Assembly: GCA_027186245.1 (NCBI GenBank)
Contig: CP114489.1
Coordinates: forward strand, 3,603,501-3,667,500
Length of the DNA: 64,000 nt
Reading direction: 5' to 3'
Origin: Coriaria nepalensis
Taxonomy: Eukaryota; Streptophyta; Magnoliopsida; Cucurbitales; Coriariaceae
Shown: positions 23,911-36,267 of the stretch, in pieces
How positions within the stretch are numbered: the first letter of the stretch is position 1
Layout: each line of letters begins with the position of its first letter
Position numbers and translations under genes: made by a program
Notes under the pieces: generated by a model
Databases searched by the model: none
The model's input: only the letters and a program-made list of their open reading frames with translations
What the model was told of the DNA's origin: nothing

Positions 23911-24825
23911 CTGCCAAAGATTGATGGGGAAATGAAATTGCAGCGCGTTTGTTCACATCCGTGGGTTTAGATTTTAATTGTGTCGCCTTCGTGTCTTCCT
24001 TTTCCATGTGACAGGGAAGTTTGACTAATTGGTCAAACATTTCATGCCTTTATTTGACTCCAACTGGCTTGCTTCAAAAACTTGGAATTATTGACCCGGT
24101 CCACTGTTTCGACTCTCCCTCAGGCCTCAACTAAAATGTTTGACCCCTTTGACTCCCCTATCTCATTCACCTGCTTCGTTAAAGAAAGGTAAATTATTTA
24201 CTTACCGCAGTCAGTGACACAGTCACACACAGTAAATATCAGTATAGAATAGAAGTAAATAAAAACTAAAAACAGCACGTTACGTGCGTACATACACAGC
24301 AAAGCAAAGTTTGGAGTGTTATTATATTATTTTTTTATTATTTTTTTATTTTTCATGTTTCATCTTCAGACGAGAAAGAAGACGTCCAAGAACTAGGTAT
24401 TGCCGTATGGATGAGAAAAATAATAAATATATGATTATTATTATTATATTATCTGCGTGCAATAAAGAATTCACGTGCAAAATTTGATCTATTGAAACGT
24501 CGAGTGAATCACACGCTCCCTATGAGAGTCTACAAACTCTACACACTTTTCAGCTACTTATCATAAACTTTGTCTTCCGTGTTGAACTTCATTCCTTTCA
24601 ATTTCCACCGTACGATCTACGTTTTTTGTAATAACAGAAAATAAAAATAAAAGAAAATAATCCCTAATTATTAGTCAATTTATCCCAGACTGCGTTACAA
24701 AAAGTGGACACTTCCCTCTTCTTCTCATTTCCTTCTGTCCACTACAAAAATGGAACCAGAAACCAGACGGTTCCACTCTCATTCTTAACTAAACATCCAG
24801 ATTAAAACCCAAAAAAAAAAAAAAA
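23911..24825. promoter_or_regulatory. Upstream region of the IQD gene with a W-box cluster
   Basis: No coding gene is supported here. Six W-box type sites (TTGAC followed by C or T, either strand) occur between 24021 and 24154: plus strand at 24021, 24054, 24091, 24140 and 24149, and the inverted GGTCAA at 24031. W-boxes are bound by WRKY factors in defence and stress responses. The distance to the IQD start (about 700 bases) fits a distal promoter element. The function is inferred from the motif only. Confidence 0.45.
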
Positions 24826-27800
24826 ATGGAAAGAGCAACCAGGTGGTTTCGAGGGCTTTTGGGCTTGAAAAAACCAGACCGGACAACAGTATCTCCGACC
24901 GCCGTTCCGCCTAAGGACAAGCGACGGTGGAGCTTTGTCAAATCCTCTAGACAGAAATATCGAAACCGTCATCATAACCACCACCACCACCACCACGGCA
25001 GTGTTCAAACCACCGATCAGCTAACGCAGCCCTCGTTCGTGAACGACGTGGATCCCAACAAGCATGCGATTGCAGTGGCAGCAACGACGGCTGCTCAGGC
25101 GGCCGCTGCGGTTGTGAGGTTGACCACCAGCGGGAGAATCGTAAATCCAACGACGACGTTGTTTAGTGATGGAAGCGTTGCGCTTTGTGAAGAGTGGGCT
25201 GCTGTTAAGATACAAGCGGCATTTAGGGGATGCCTGGTAAGTAAATTAATATATATATATATATATACGTTTTATTCTTTGTTTCTTCCTTTTTCGCTTC
25301 ATAACCGTTTTCGATGAAATTCCGGGATTAGAAAAAGTAACAAAAAGACACTCACATGCTATGGCTACGGTTCATGTGGTATCGACACGTGTCTTTTCAC
25401 CATCTTCTTCACTTAAGCTTTATCATTCACCTCTGCATGTTAAATCTTTTTTAGTAAAAAAACAAAAACTGACTTTTTGTGATCCATAGTTTGTTATATA
25501 ATCGTACATGCATTGATTTTACTTCAAAATTTATGGATGAGAGCGAAGAGACGATAGCAAGAGAGAGTAAGCAGTATTTAGCCTTAAGGTTCTGTTTCTT
25601 CTTGCAACAATTGTCCTTTTTCAGAAAATGGAAACTAGATACTCTTGGCTACACATCGTTTCTTCTCTATGATCTTGTACCTTTAGCTACCCTTTTCTTC
25701 TTTCATGTCGGTTTTTTTTTTTTTTTTCCAGATGCTTACTGAAATCTAGCCTGCTAAATCTGGGCAATGTAAGGCAATTATGGGTCTTCATTGTTCATAT
25801 CTCGTTTTGTCTCCTAGATACTAAATTGCGCCGGTGTACACGTTTTCATGAGATAACAAACACCGTGTGGACCCAGAAACATGAATCTTATTTACATATG
25901 CCCATCAATGAGTAATAGTAGCTTACGTTTTCACAATTTTTAATGACCATGAATCTTATCTCTTCTTGATATGTCATTTTAATCAATAAATTTTACAATT
26001 AATATTGGGTGGTTTTGATGTTGTCCTATCTATCTATATTTATATTATCTTAATATAATTTTTTTTTTCAGTTTTTTTGTCCCCTGATTTTGGCATGATG
26101 TTGCCGATCATTGACAGAATCCTTACTCCGATCAATCTACGTAAAAAAGTAGAAATATTCTCTATGCCATATCTTAGACCTCGTAAGCAAGGTTATTGAT
26201 GAACACTTGGGCCTGTCTGATTCATACAAGTACTATCTATCATTGATAGATGGCAGCGACTTGGGTTTTGTTCATATGAACGGTTAAAAGTTCATGTTGA
26301 TGCAAATTTTATCAACGAAACGTGGTTTTGAAATCTGGTTCCCTTTATGAGACATAGGTTAGGTTCAAGATTTAATGATGTATTAAAAAAAGTAGAACTT
26401 TAGACTTTTGGTTCGCGTTGCTCAAGTCTTTATCTATATGATTTCACTTCTGGGTTCTTTCTGAAGTGCAACAGTTTAATGGGTAGTTTTGTTGGGCAAT
26501 TTTATATGTATAGTGTAGTTTGGTGTTGGAAAATTTGCTTACTTTATGCAAGACTTTATAACTTGTACTTACTCGTATATGATGAAGATGATGTTCGATC
26601 GGAATTTAATGTCGGCGTTGAACCATTCATAATTGTCGGAAGTCGGAGATGAGTTATTGTTATCATTCTTTTTTTGATGTACAGTTGTTGATGTGATGTG
26701 CCTTTATTTTCTCTTCATTTAGTCAAAAGCTTTAGAAATAGTCCTCTCCTACGTCCTTTTCCTTGGTGCCATTAAGTTTTGGAACCGGTTCCTGTCTTAC
26801 TTGAAATTCAAAGAAGTGATTCATTGACTTTGATTGCATTTTTTTCTGCAGTTTCTGATGTTTGGATTTTTCGTGTTCTTAATGTCTACGGTTAGTTCTT
26901 TGTATTCTATGAATTTTTCATGTTGGTTGTTTCTTGAAGGCGAGGAAGGCGTTACGAGCTCTAAAAGGATTGGTCAGGCTTCAAGCACTAGTAAGAGGTC
27001 ACATTGAGAGGAAGCGAACAGCAGAGTGGCTAAACCGCATGCAGAGTTTATTCAGAGCCCAGATCCGAGCTCGGGCTGGGGGGTCCCAGGCTCCGGAGAT
27101 TTCAAATTCAAGCAGCAACAGTAACAAATCTTCCCTCTTCCTTTCAATTGTAAGCAAATTCTCACTTCTCATTATAACAGTACGTACATCTCTTGGGATG
27201 TTGCGGGGAAATAATTCCCTGTAGCGCTTTGTAGGGTCCCACTACCCCGGAGAAATTTGAACATAAAGTTCTAACCACGAGCATAAAATTGGACCAGTCA
27301 TTAATGCTCAGGGTATGTTCTGATAATGCCAAAAAAATTTTTGCCATGGAATTCTGATATATATAGATTTCATTGTAGAGTTTCGGCTCAAGGTCAAAGG
27401 AAGGGATTCGAGTCAATCACCAGTCATGGAACCAACAAGGGTCTTCTTCTATAAGCACAGGAACAATAGACGAAGAAAGGAGCGATAAAATCCTCGGAAT
27501 TGACACGGGAAAACATCAACATCACCTCATACGAGATAAAACAAACAGCTTCACTACAACTGCTACTACTACTTCCAAGGACTCACTACCTTACCAGACA
27601 GTTCCAAGCTCATCTTGTGAACTCCACTCGATTAGCTTGTTCAATGCACATGGAGAGGATGAAGAAGAGTCTTCTTTCTGCACAGCTGATAATAGCCCGC
27701 AATTCTATTCGGCCAACTCAAGAAGAGAGAATAGTGATGCTAAGAGAAGTCCTTTCAGTACTCCTACCAAGAGCGACGGATTCAGAAACTATTTGAGTGG

Positions 27801-28038
27801 CTACCCGGATTATCCAAGTTATATGGCTTATACTAAATCTTCCAGGGCTAAGTTAAGGTCTCTTAGTGCACCGAGACAGAGGCCTCAGATCGAGAGGTCT
27901 GGTTCGGCCAAGAGAGGTTCCATTCATTGCTCGGGTGAATTGAGGTTGAGTGTCCAGAGGGTTTCTGCTTTGCAAGCAAATTTTACGAGCAAGGCTTATC
28001 CCGGGTCTGGTCGGTTGGATAAGCTTGGTATGCCTTAG
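24826..28038 (+). CDS. IQ-DOMAIN (IQD) calmodulin-binding protein
   Basis: Four exons (24826-25236, 26940-27149, 27235-27312, 27379-28038) give about 452 residues. The N-terminus is basic and starts [16 protein letters not shown], as in IQD22-25-type members. The IQ67 region begins at [16 protein letters not shown] and is split by the first intron at the diagnostic place before [36 protein letters not shown] and the C-terminal [11 protein letters not shown] and [11 protein letters not shown] blocks are also family marks. Known role: IQD proteins bind calmodulin, associate with microtubules, plasma membrane or nucleus, and act as scaffolds (for example with kinesin light-chain-related proteins) in cell shape and calcium signalling. 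Intron 1 is long (about 1.7 kb) and has no supported gene in it. A His run (NHHHHHH) lies at about 50-56. Confidence 0.93.
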
Positions 28039-28524
28039 GGTTATAGATACTAATTGTCCTTTTTTATTGACATTCTTAGTTTAAGCAAGTAAGCGGTAGG
28101 CGAATTTAACAGGCATGTTCTATGATCATTAGTAATTACTAGTCCCTTTTCCTTGTGTATGATACTAGTCATATTCTTGAAATTAAGACTCTGCCTGAGT
28201 TGTTTTATAATACGATACAGAATACAGCACAAATGAAGATGAAAAATGAACAGTATAAATGATGCATTTTATTCGTAGTACATGATGTAAGATGATTAGG
28301 AAGCTTTCTAGTTTCTATATATATATCAACTCACTTTCAACATACACAAACAGTAACTTCTTACAGGAAAAAAAAAAAGAGAAATAAAAAAACTAAACTA
28401 AAACATCTAAGAGCCTTGTATACGATGAAAAGGCAAACTTTAAACTAATAAAGAAGGAATAAAATAATCATGAAGAAACAAGTATACGGCATATCCATGT
28501 AGTAAATAAAGATACTTCTGTTCA
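28039..28524. other. Convergent intergenic spacer
   Basis: The IQD gene (+) and the rhomboid gene (-) end here. The 486 bases are AT-rich 3' flanking DNA of both, with a short A/G run at about 28370-28390. No coding frame is supported. Confidence 0.5.
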
Positions 28525-30189
28525 TCAATTCCCACATTTCCATTTTGAAGTTGGAACACAACTCAAGTAATGGCACCAACTGCAGTGATCATTCCCATTC
28601 TCACCCTTAAAAAGCATCACCAACCCAACAGTAATTCTGCCATAATATTATCAAACGTAAACAAGGAATCAGTTGTAATTCTTAAGTTAACGGCAAGTAG
28701 CATTGTGGGAGTACGTTGTGTCGGAGTTAGCTTACTTACCCAGCAACAAGTAGAACCAGAGCAAGCAACCAGAAAACATATTGATAAGCCTTGTGCTTAG
28801 TCACAGCTCGAGAAGTAGGTGGGAGATGGTGTCTCTCCATCCATCCAAACTGAGGACGAAGAAGTAGAACAAATCCGAGAAGGAAACCAGTCAAGAATCC
28901 TCCAATGTGAGCAAAGTTGTCTACATGAGGCAGAATCCCAACTGCCAAGTTGATGACTATGATTACGATAAGTGTGATGAGAGCCGCAGCCTATAAGAAA
29001 AATTTAATTTGTCAAAAAAAAACAAGAAAAAAAAAAGAAAGAAAAAAAGAGGAGGTTATGACCTTATTGGAATAGATGGTCCAGTTGGTCAAAAGCTCAG
29101 AGAGCATGGCTCCGAGGAGTCCGAAGAGAGCACCAGAGGCTCCAACAGAAATATTTCCTTCTATAAAAAGGGAGGATAATATGCTCCCGCCAAAACCAGA
29201 AATCAAGTATATTACTCCGATGCGAACTGCATGATGGGAAAAATGGTATTATAAGATATGATATCATAAGACTCGGAGCAAGAACTTCGAAAATGAGAAG
29301 GTAGTGAAGAAACAAGCCGTACGAAAGCCGAACTGTTGTTCGAGGCGGATCCCGATAAATATGAGGCTGAGCATGTTAGCCAATAGATGAATGACACCTG
29401 CATGTAACCAGATGCAGCTGACAAGTCTCCATCCTTGGTGTCCATGGACTACCTTCTTCCGCTCAAGACCTCCCAATTTCTCCAATCTGTTGACCAATTT
29501 TTTGATCAAACAAAAAGAAAAAGATTAAAAAAAAAAAAAAAAACACCTAATTCCTGTCAATGTTATTGCTTCAAGGGGAAAGAAAGCATGAGCTAGATAC
29601 ATATTCAAGGTTATGTTGCTGAAATTCAAATCATAAAAAGGTTAAATTATCACAACTCTCTTATGGAATCCTGGTTCAGGGATATGGCCTTCTCTCAATC
29701 AGTTTGAATAGTAAAACACCTGGAATTTCAGGAGACCTTATCAGTAGCCAGAACCCTAGATTTCATCCCTAAAACTATTATACTACTTGAAAACACTAAG
29801 ACTGAAATTTGAAATCATCTACAACCAAACAATTCAATTCAAATTACATAATATCCTAATCCTAGAATCAGCTAAGGAAACCAGATAAGAATGAATTGGA
29901 CTCACGTAGAAGAAGAGGGACCGAAGAGAGGATTCTCCCGAGTAGGCTGGAACGAGAGGCGACCGAGAAACTTAGCGACACAATCGGTATTGTTTTTAGG
30001 GCAATTGTTGACGTACATAACAACAATGAAGACGGAAATATTCGCGATCACAAATACAGGAATCAGCCAAGAGATCCATTGCTTGTCGGAAGTTTCCTTG
30101 TAGTACGTACTGGCATAATTCGCCGGCGTGTAATTGTTGGTGCCTCCCCTGCTCTTAACCCCTCCTCGCTCCAGATCTCGGCTCGCCAT
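28525..30189 (-). CDS. RBL2: Rhomboid-like intramembrane serine protease (RBL2 type)
   Basis: Five exons (30189-29906, 29486-29323, 29226-29063, 28990-28740, 28636-28525) join in phase to about 324 residues. A cytosolic N-terminus is followed by a membrane segment ([20 protein letters not shown]), a lumenal loop with NNCP and [18 protein letters not shown], and the rhomboid core. The catalytic dyad is intact: Ser at about 180 in GASGALFG and His at about 232 in [10 protein letters not shown]. The [13 protein letters not shown] block that lines the active site is present. The C-terminus [16 protein letters not shown] is typical of plant RBL1/RBL2. Known role: an active rhomboid of the Golgi/secretory system that cleaves membrane-anchored substrates within the bilayer; plant substrates are poorly known. 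A 19-base C run lies in the leader (minus strand, 30237-30219). Confidence 0.95.
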
Positions 30190-31310
30190 TTTTTTTTCTT
30201 TTATATGGTTCTTTTTTTGGGGGGGGGGGGGGGGGGGAAGAGGAGGAAGTTTTAGGTCTGTTAAATATGTCTCGAGAGTTCTAAAGAGGGATTTTATATT
30301 TATTATAAATATAATATATATGTATTTTTCTTTCTGGGGAGAGAGGAAGAGAGTTGTAGCATGGAAGTGCGAATGGTGCAGTTGTTGTTTGATCTAGCCG
30401 TTTGAATCCAAGAACTTTGTTTTACTTCTGTTGTTACTTTACTTATTACTACTGCTTCCTTCCTGGTTTTGTGCTTTCTTCGCTGTTTCTGTCTCTCTAT
30501 TGCGCTTTTCTTGAGTTTACATATTTACCCCTTCGTATTTAGCCTCTCACTGGAATACTTATTTAATTGTGAAGTGCAAGTTGATGTTTTCTTTTCTCAG
30601 TAAAATAAGGGTATTTTCGTAATAATTAGTTGAAGAGAAGTTTTTTATTATTATTTCTTATCCAAATACGGAGTCTGTCGTTTCTTCAGTTTAGGTGTAT
30701 ACTAATCGCACACGTGTGTGTGTGAGCTGGCGATCTATTTATTTATTTATTATTATTTTTTAAATTTAATAATTTAATAATTAATTATAATTTTTTTTTG
30801 TTTGGGGGGATTGCTTGGCTGCTTTGACAGGTTAGTTGGGTTGGGGGAACAGTTTGCTTAGAAGCTACTCTCTTTCCCGTTTCCACTTGCCAGTTGCTTT
30901 CTGCCACATGGCCGGTCAATCTCTCCCTTAGTCAACTTCAACCACCTAAAAAAAAATATCAAACACAAGGGACATAGACCCGACCAGGCCAGGCCTCATG
31001 TCTTTTCAGGCTCTGTAGAGGCACATTATTTTTCTTGGGCATCATTATCTTGTAGCCCACAAGAATTATTGAGGTGGACTTTGCTTCATTTTAACGGGCC
31101 AATTAGGACAGCCTTATGATATGACCCATTGTGAGGTGGCCCAAGATTTCTTTACCACTTCTAAAATCCAAAGCCCATTCACAGTGCGTTGGAAGGTATG
31201 GCCGATTTATCACGATAGTTTTGTCAATCTCCAAATAAAGAAGACATGCTGGCTATTTTGATTGATTATGACGTGTCATGATATCTACGGATTATATTTT
31301 GGCACGAAGA
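30190..31310. other. Intergenic: rhomboid promoter side
   Basis: No supported gene. A homopolymer of 19 G (30219-30237) lies just upstream of the rhomboid start and could be an assembly-sensitive site. The rest is ordinary AT-rich sequence up to the hAT-like element. Confidence 0.4.
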
Positions 31311-31403
31311 TAGAGGTGACAATTTATACCGGTACAATATGGATTATGTCATGTCATGCCCGACATAGATTGACCCTAAAGTCTGTTTTATCTTATAATA
31401 GAT

Positions 31404-31706
31404 GAGGCGGTACCTCATATATTAGGAGGCGCTAAATAATTGTGATATATATATATATATATATATTAAATGAAATTTGATAATGTACTAAAAATATTTT
31501 TTACTATATTCATGGAAAATATAAAAAAAAATTAAAATAAATGAAATAATTAGTAGAGTCTCTTTCATACGTTTTGTTATAATTACTTATCCATTAAAAA
31601 AGATAACATGATTTATATATATACTTTTTAAAAAATATACATTTCACATCAAAAAGGTCTGAAATTTTAATTTGGCTTAGGGCCCCAATTAACCACAAGC
31701 CGCCTC
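31404..31706 (-). mobile_element. Nested short element, copy A of a repeat family
   Basis: Bounded by GAGGCGG and CCGCCTC inside the hAT-like element. Read on the minus strand it runs GGCTTGTGGTTAATTGGGGC, AAATTAAAATTTCAGACCTT and TTTTTAGTACATTATCAAAT, ending in CACAATTATTTAGCGCCTCC. A similar order occurs on the plus strand at about 45016-45290. No coding capacity; a MITE-like element of uncertain superfamily. Confidence 0.65.
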
Positions 31707-31790
31707 TAATTGGCTTGTGCCGTATCCGTGCCTAAAAACTAGGACACGATACAACATAAACACAATAATGGGCCATAAACGTTTTGTACC

Positions 31791-31958
31791 GGCTAGTGGA
31801 CCGGTGCCGTACCGGCCAGTGGGTTCGTGCCATACTGTGTCGTGCAGGCTAGTGGGTTGGTGTTGTGTCGGCCAGTGGGTCTGTGCCATACCATGTCGTG
31901 CCGGCTAGTGGGTCGGTGTTGTGTCGGCCAGTGGGTTTGTGCCATACCATATCGTGCC
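31791..31958. repeat. Three tandem 56-bp units inside the hAT-like element
   Basis: Units beginning GGCTAGTGG start at 31791, 31847 and 31903, each containing CGGCCAGTGGGT and GTGCCATAC. They differ by a few substitutions. Subterminal tandem repeats of this kind are common in hAT-type elements, where transposase binds them. Confidence 0.9.
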
Positions 31959-32560
31959 TGACCCTTAAGCCCGTTTATTTAACAATCTCATTGTTTTTTA
32001 ATTAGATATTTAGAAATCATATTCAATCATTACTCACTTCATAACCACATAGGCTAACAGAGTAGCAGTTATGATACTCGACGAGAAGATGAAGACTTCG
32101 ACCCATCAAATATCATAATTGTTAGTGTATGAAGCAAGTAATGATTGCGTCATATTCAAAAAAATTGGATTATTAATGTGTTAGAAGTTCGTACTATTAA
32201 AATATATAAATTATTTTACTAATATTATAAAATAAATAAATAATAATTCTTGATAGTTATTAATTAGTAAATTAAAAGTTAGTATCATTAATAATTAAAA
32301 TTATAAATAAATTATAAAAAAAATTATTTGGTCAAATAAGGTCTTGCATTAATCGAAATGTTTCAACATATAAAATGATTTTCGAAAAAAAAACTCTTAA
32401 GACTTAGAGGATTTTTTGGGTCTATGTTGTGCCGGCCAGCGTGCCCGCATAATTGGGCACGACACCGTTTGACACCCATGTTGTGCATATGCTCGTGTCG
32501 TGTTTTTGTTGTGCCTTGCCGTGCGTACTCATGCTGACCCATCCCATTTTACCATATCTA

Positions 32561-33867
32561 CTCGGAAACAATATATATTATTTCTCGCTAAAATATGTTT
32601 TTGATTTTTCTATTTGATTTTTGCAATTACCAGAGCATGATGATGATTGATGACTCGAGGATCCAATAAATAACAAATTATTGTAATTATTACATTATTC
32701 CTTTTACTTTTTTTTTTATATATAACTAATATCAAAGTTTCTAAAATTAATATAAAGCATGTTAGGAAATCTATTGGACACATTTATGGGATGACCTCAG
32801 GCCCGTAGCCTTGGTCGGAGTAGGGGAAACTGAGGTAGAGATAGTGTCGGCAGAAGTTGATATAACTAAGTACGAAAGGAAGATGATGGTTGAGGCTGAG
32901 GGGAGCATCGGTCAGCCTAATGATGGCTGAGCGGAATAAGAAGTCGTCGAACGATATGGAGGCTGAGCTAGATATTTCCTTCCTCAGCTCAGACATAGGC
33001 ATAAAGATGCCGAATGGGTGGATAAGTGGAAAGTGACTGATACCTGAATAGAGAGCATGCTCCTAGCATGTCAGATAGGGGTGGCACTGCTACATGTTGA
33101 GGCTCTTTTGAGGTGTTAGACTAGGGCAGTGTCATAGTATGCTAGAGATTCATGAGTGAGGAGTAGATCTCTATTATGTTAGATTGCAGAGATACTGACA
33201 CTTATCGTAGAGTAGGGAGTGATCAAAATGCTAAGCAATGAGAGCGAGACATGTGTAAAGCCGTCTAAGATCTTACAGTCTTGATCAGGTATAAAAAGCC
33301 AACAAACATAACGTTAATGGGTACAACATTTTTCTGAATAGAATAGCTAATTTGTACTTATAAATGATCTCGATTGGGTTTCGGTCGGGATGGTTTCTTT
33401 TGCGCATACTTAATCGGAAGGAGAGGTGGGCCATTAGCAAAGGAGAAGAGATGGAGGAAGATAAGTAGAACGGGTTAAGGTTAGTAAATTAAAAAACAAG
33501 AGTCCGATCAAATATGAAAAAATAAAAGATTAATTATGTTAGATTCTGTTACAATAGAGATAGGGTATGGCGGGTACCCAGCAGGCCCGAGGAAATGAAA
33601 AGAAAGACAAATAAAGGGGAAAATTAGAAGTCGTTGTCATCATTTATCTATAACATTACTTACAGAGCGCATAAGCCACACTATGCTTTCCACGATCCAT
33701 CGCTCAGAAAATCCAAAAATTTCCCTTTCTGTAATAATCTTTTAAATTATTTTTTCTTCCATGTAACTTTTGCGAATCTGGTTCTCTCCCCGATATACTG
33801 ATCGCGTTTAATGAACCAATTCAATTTCTCGAATTAGGTTTTCATTCCGACCTCCCAAACCTCACTA
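32561..33867. other. Intergenic: upstream of the RING gene, possible repeat remnant
   Basis: No gene is supported. The minus-strand frame at 32784-33002 has no recognised domain. The block 32780-33520 is less AT-rich than its surroundings and contains GTATAAAAAGCC at about 33290, so it may be part of an old LTR; no LTR ends were found. The last 150 bases are the leader region of the RING gene. Confidence 0.35.
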
Positions 33868-35870
33868 ATGGCCTCTACAAGGTCGCTGAATCGATCGTCT
33901 GAAGACATTACCAATACAACGACGCCGCTGTTAGGGACTTCAAGTGGCTCTTCCGATGAAACTAGTTCAGGCCGTCGATTCGTTCAGAGGCAGAGCCTCC
34001 GTCAGGCCGCGCGGTTCCTTAGGCAAGCGAGCAGCCGGAGGATGATGCGTGAGCCGTCGATGGTGGTGAGAGAGGCTGCGGCGGAGCAATTAGAGGAGAG
34101 GCAGAGCGATTGGGCGTATTCCAAGCCTGTTGTGATTCTCGATATCGTTTGGAACTTCGCGTTTGTGGTTGTGGCAGCTACCGTGTTGGTTCTGAGTCGC
34201 AATGAGTCGCCGGATATGCCGTTGAGGCTTTGGATTCTGGGATACGCTCTACAGTGTATTCTTCATATGGTTTGTGTTTGTGTTGAGTATCGCCGGCGGC
34301 ACCACCGTGGTCCCACGTTCAATTCGCCGGAGGGAGGAAATGAGGCAGGTAGGAATTCAGGTGTGGGCTCGAATGAAGACCCGGGGCAGTATGTATCATT
34401 GGGACAATTGGATGAGGAGGGGGCGAATGGCAGGTATGTGGGATTTTCTTGTCGGTGCTTGACAAATTCAGAATCTTCATTGTTTATTTTATCAAATGGT
34501 TTGCTGATTTGCTTGCTAGATTTAAGTTAGGGGGTTTTTTCTTTTTTCAGTGATATCAAGTAATGAAACAATTGAATTAAGACTTCCCAATTTTCTTTAC
34601 GAAACATGTACAATCCAATTATAGAGATTGTTATGCTTTTAAGTGTTTTGATTGTTCTTGTTAATAAGGTAACTGGTTAAGTTGTGGAGAAAGTTTACAT
34701 TTATTGGCATCCTCCCCTCCCTCCTTCCTTTTTAAGCTGATGTGATATGGTGATGTTATATTGTTCTGATAACTTGATCCTATTAGGAAATAATGAGAGA
34801 TTGGGAGTTTCATTTACATGCTCATTCCTTTTGTCCAAGCAGTGTGGCTAAGCATCTTGAATCTGCAAACACAATGTTTTCTTTTATCTGGTGGATCATC
34901 GGATTCTACTGGGTATCTGCCGGAGGTGAATCCTTAGGACTCACCTCCCCGCAGCTCTACTGGTTTGTGCTAAACCTTGTCTATGTTTGAGTTTTGACAT
35001 TCAAGCACTATCTTTTACTGGAGCCTTAACTTTCTCATTGGGTTTTGGTCTGCAGGCTATGTATAATTTTCCTTGGTTTTGATGTTTTCTTTGTCGTCTT
35101 CTGTGTTGCCCTGGCATGTATCATTGGCATAGCTGTTTGCTGTTGCCTTCCTTGTATAATTGCACTTCTATATGCTGTAGCTGATCAGGTACTTCACTTT
35201 TTATCTCAAGAAATAACTATCCTCTTGCACTATCTCTACTCTTATCTCCTTTTTTTTCTCCTTATCTCTACACAGCTGCTATGCACTGTTGGTCCATATA
35301 ATCTATGATATGGGCTTTACTGTGGCTGCAAAATTAGATTCAAACTGAGTTTGATGGATATTATCTTCGATTCTTGAATACCTCTTGTTTCTGACTTCTA
35401 TGGAAACAGGAAGGAGCGTCCAAAGAAGAAATTGAACAGCTGTCAAAATATAAGTTTAGAAAAGTGGGCGATTCTGAGAAGGTTTCAAGTGATGATCAAG
35501 AACCTGCAGGAGGAATAATGACTGAATGTGGTGGCAACAAGGATTCGTTCACTGAACATGTCCTCTCTCAGGATGATGCTGTATGTGGGGCCCATTTCAT
35601 TGTCGTTAGAATACATAAATTGGTTTTAGATCTGTTTTCTGTTGTGTGCCAATTTCACGTCTGGTAAGCATATAACAAACAATGGCTTTATTGCAGGAAT
35701 GCTGTATATGCCTTTCTGCTTATGATGATGGAGTTGAGCTACGACAGCTACCTTGTGGTCATCATTTTCATTGCACTTGTGTTGACAAGTGGCTCTACAT
35801 TAATGCGACCTGCCCTCTCTGCAAGTACAACATTTTAAAGAGCAGCAACCATGGTCAAGAGGAAGTTTAA
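33868..35870 (+). CDS. Transmembrane RING-H2 E3 ubiquitin ligase (At1g12760-like)
   Basis: Five exons (33868-34433, 34843-34962, 35056-35188, 35410-35580, 35697-35870) give about 387 residues. The N-terminal third is cytosolic and Ser/Arg-rich ([40 protein letters not shown]). Membrane segments follow: [56 protein letters not shown] and [21 protein letters not shown]-terminal RING-H2 finger starts at about 332 ([36 protein letters not shown]) with all eight zinc ligands. Known family: multi-pass ligases of the At1g12760/At1g63170 group. A membrane location and ubiquitin transfer are well supported; the target is not known. Confidence 0.94.
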
Positions 35871-36267
35871 AGCTTAAACATATATCTCCAACACAAATTG
35901 TGCTTCTACTTATGTGGTCTGGTCTGGTTTTTCTCATCAAAATATCATCCTGGGTTTCTTATGATTTTAAGGCACAATCACAATCAGCAACTTACCACGA
36001 GCTTTCTATTGGCTTGGTAGTTGGATTAGTAGGATTTAGTTGTAGCCGAGGTGACGCCGGTGTTGTCGCCTTTCAATCTATGTGTGTGCGTATTTGTAAA
36101 CGGGCATATAACCACTGTTTTTATCTCTTTTGACCACTGTCTCGACGGGGATTGTTTGTTAAATGGGTTTTTATACAAATAATAATTGTAATCTAATTCA
36201 TCGGGTAATAAGTGTATGATCCGATGTTGCTCTATTATATGGTTCCAAATGGTCTCTCCATGCTTAA
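35871..36267. other. 3' flank of the RING gene
   Basis: Probable 3' untranslated and polyadenylation region of the RING gene. No coding frame is supported; both short open frames here lack any domain. Confidence 0.4.

Larger units (their letters stand above)
31311..32560. mobile_element. hAT-like non-autonomous element, copy 1
   Basis: The left end reads TAGAGGTGACAATTTATACC. The right end, read on the minus strand from 32560, is TAGATATGGTAAAATGGGAT followed by GGGTCAGCATGAG. The latter matches the left end of copy 2 at 37888 (TAGAGGTGCCAAAATGAGTC, GGGTCGGCACGAG). The flanking octamers CACGAAGA and CTCGGAAA agree at 5 of 8 positions, compatible with an old 8-bp hAT target duplication. The body has GC-rich GTGCCG/CACGAC-type ends, a 56-bp tandem repeat and a nested element. 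Internal sequence 32280-32400 is the reverse complement of about 38040-38160 in copy 2. No transposase frame was found. Confidence 0.7.

Noticed and set aside
25479..25742. Frame inside IQD intron 1
   Set aside because: AT-rich, no domain, and located in an intron defined by the conserved IQ67 splice position.
30197..30206. TATA-like ATATAAAAG just before the rhomboid start
   Set aside because: It is only about 10 bases from the ATG, too close for a working TATA box with a 5' leader.
31689..31908. Opposed small frames in the GTGCCG-rich region
   Set aside because: They arise from the 56-bp tandem repeat of the hAT-like element, whose length leaves frames open by chance.
32784..33002. Minus-strand frame considered as a retroelement piece
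   Set aside because: No recognisable gag or pol motif; kept only as an unclassified tract.
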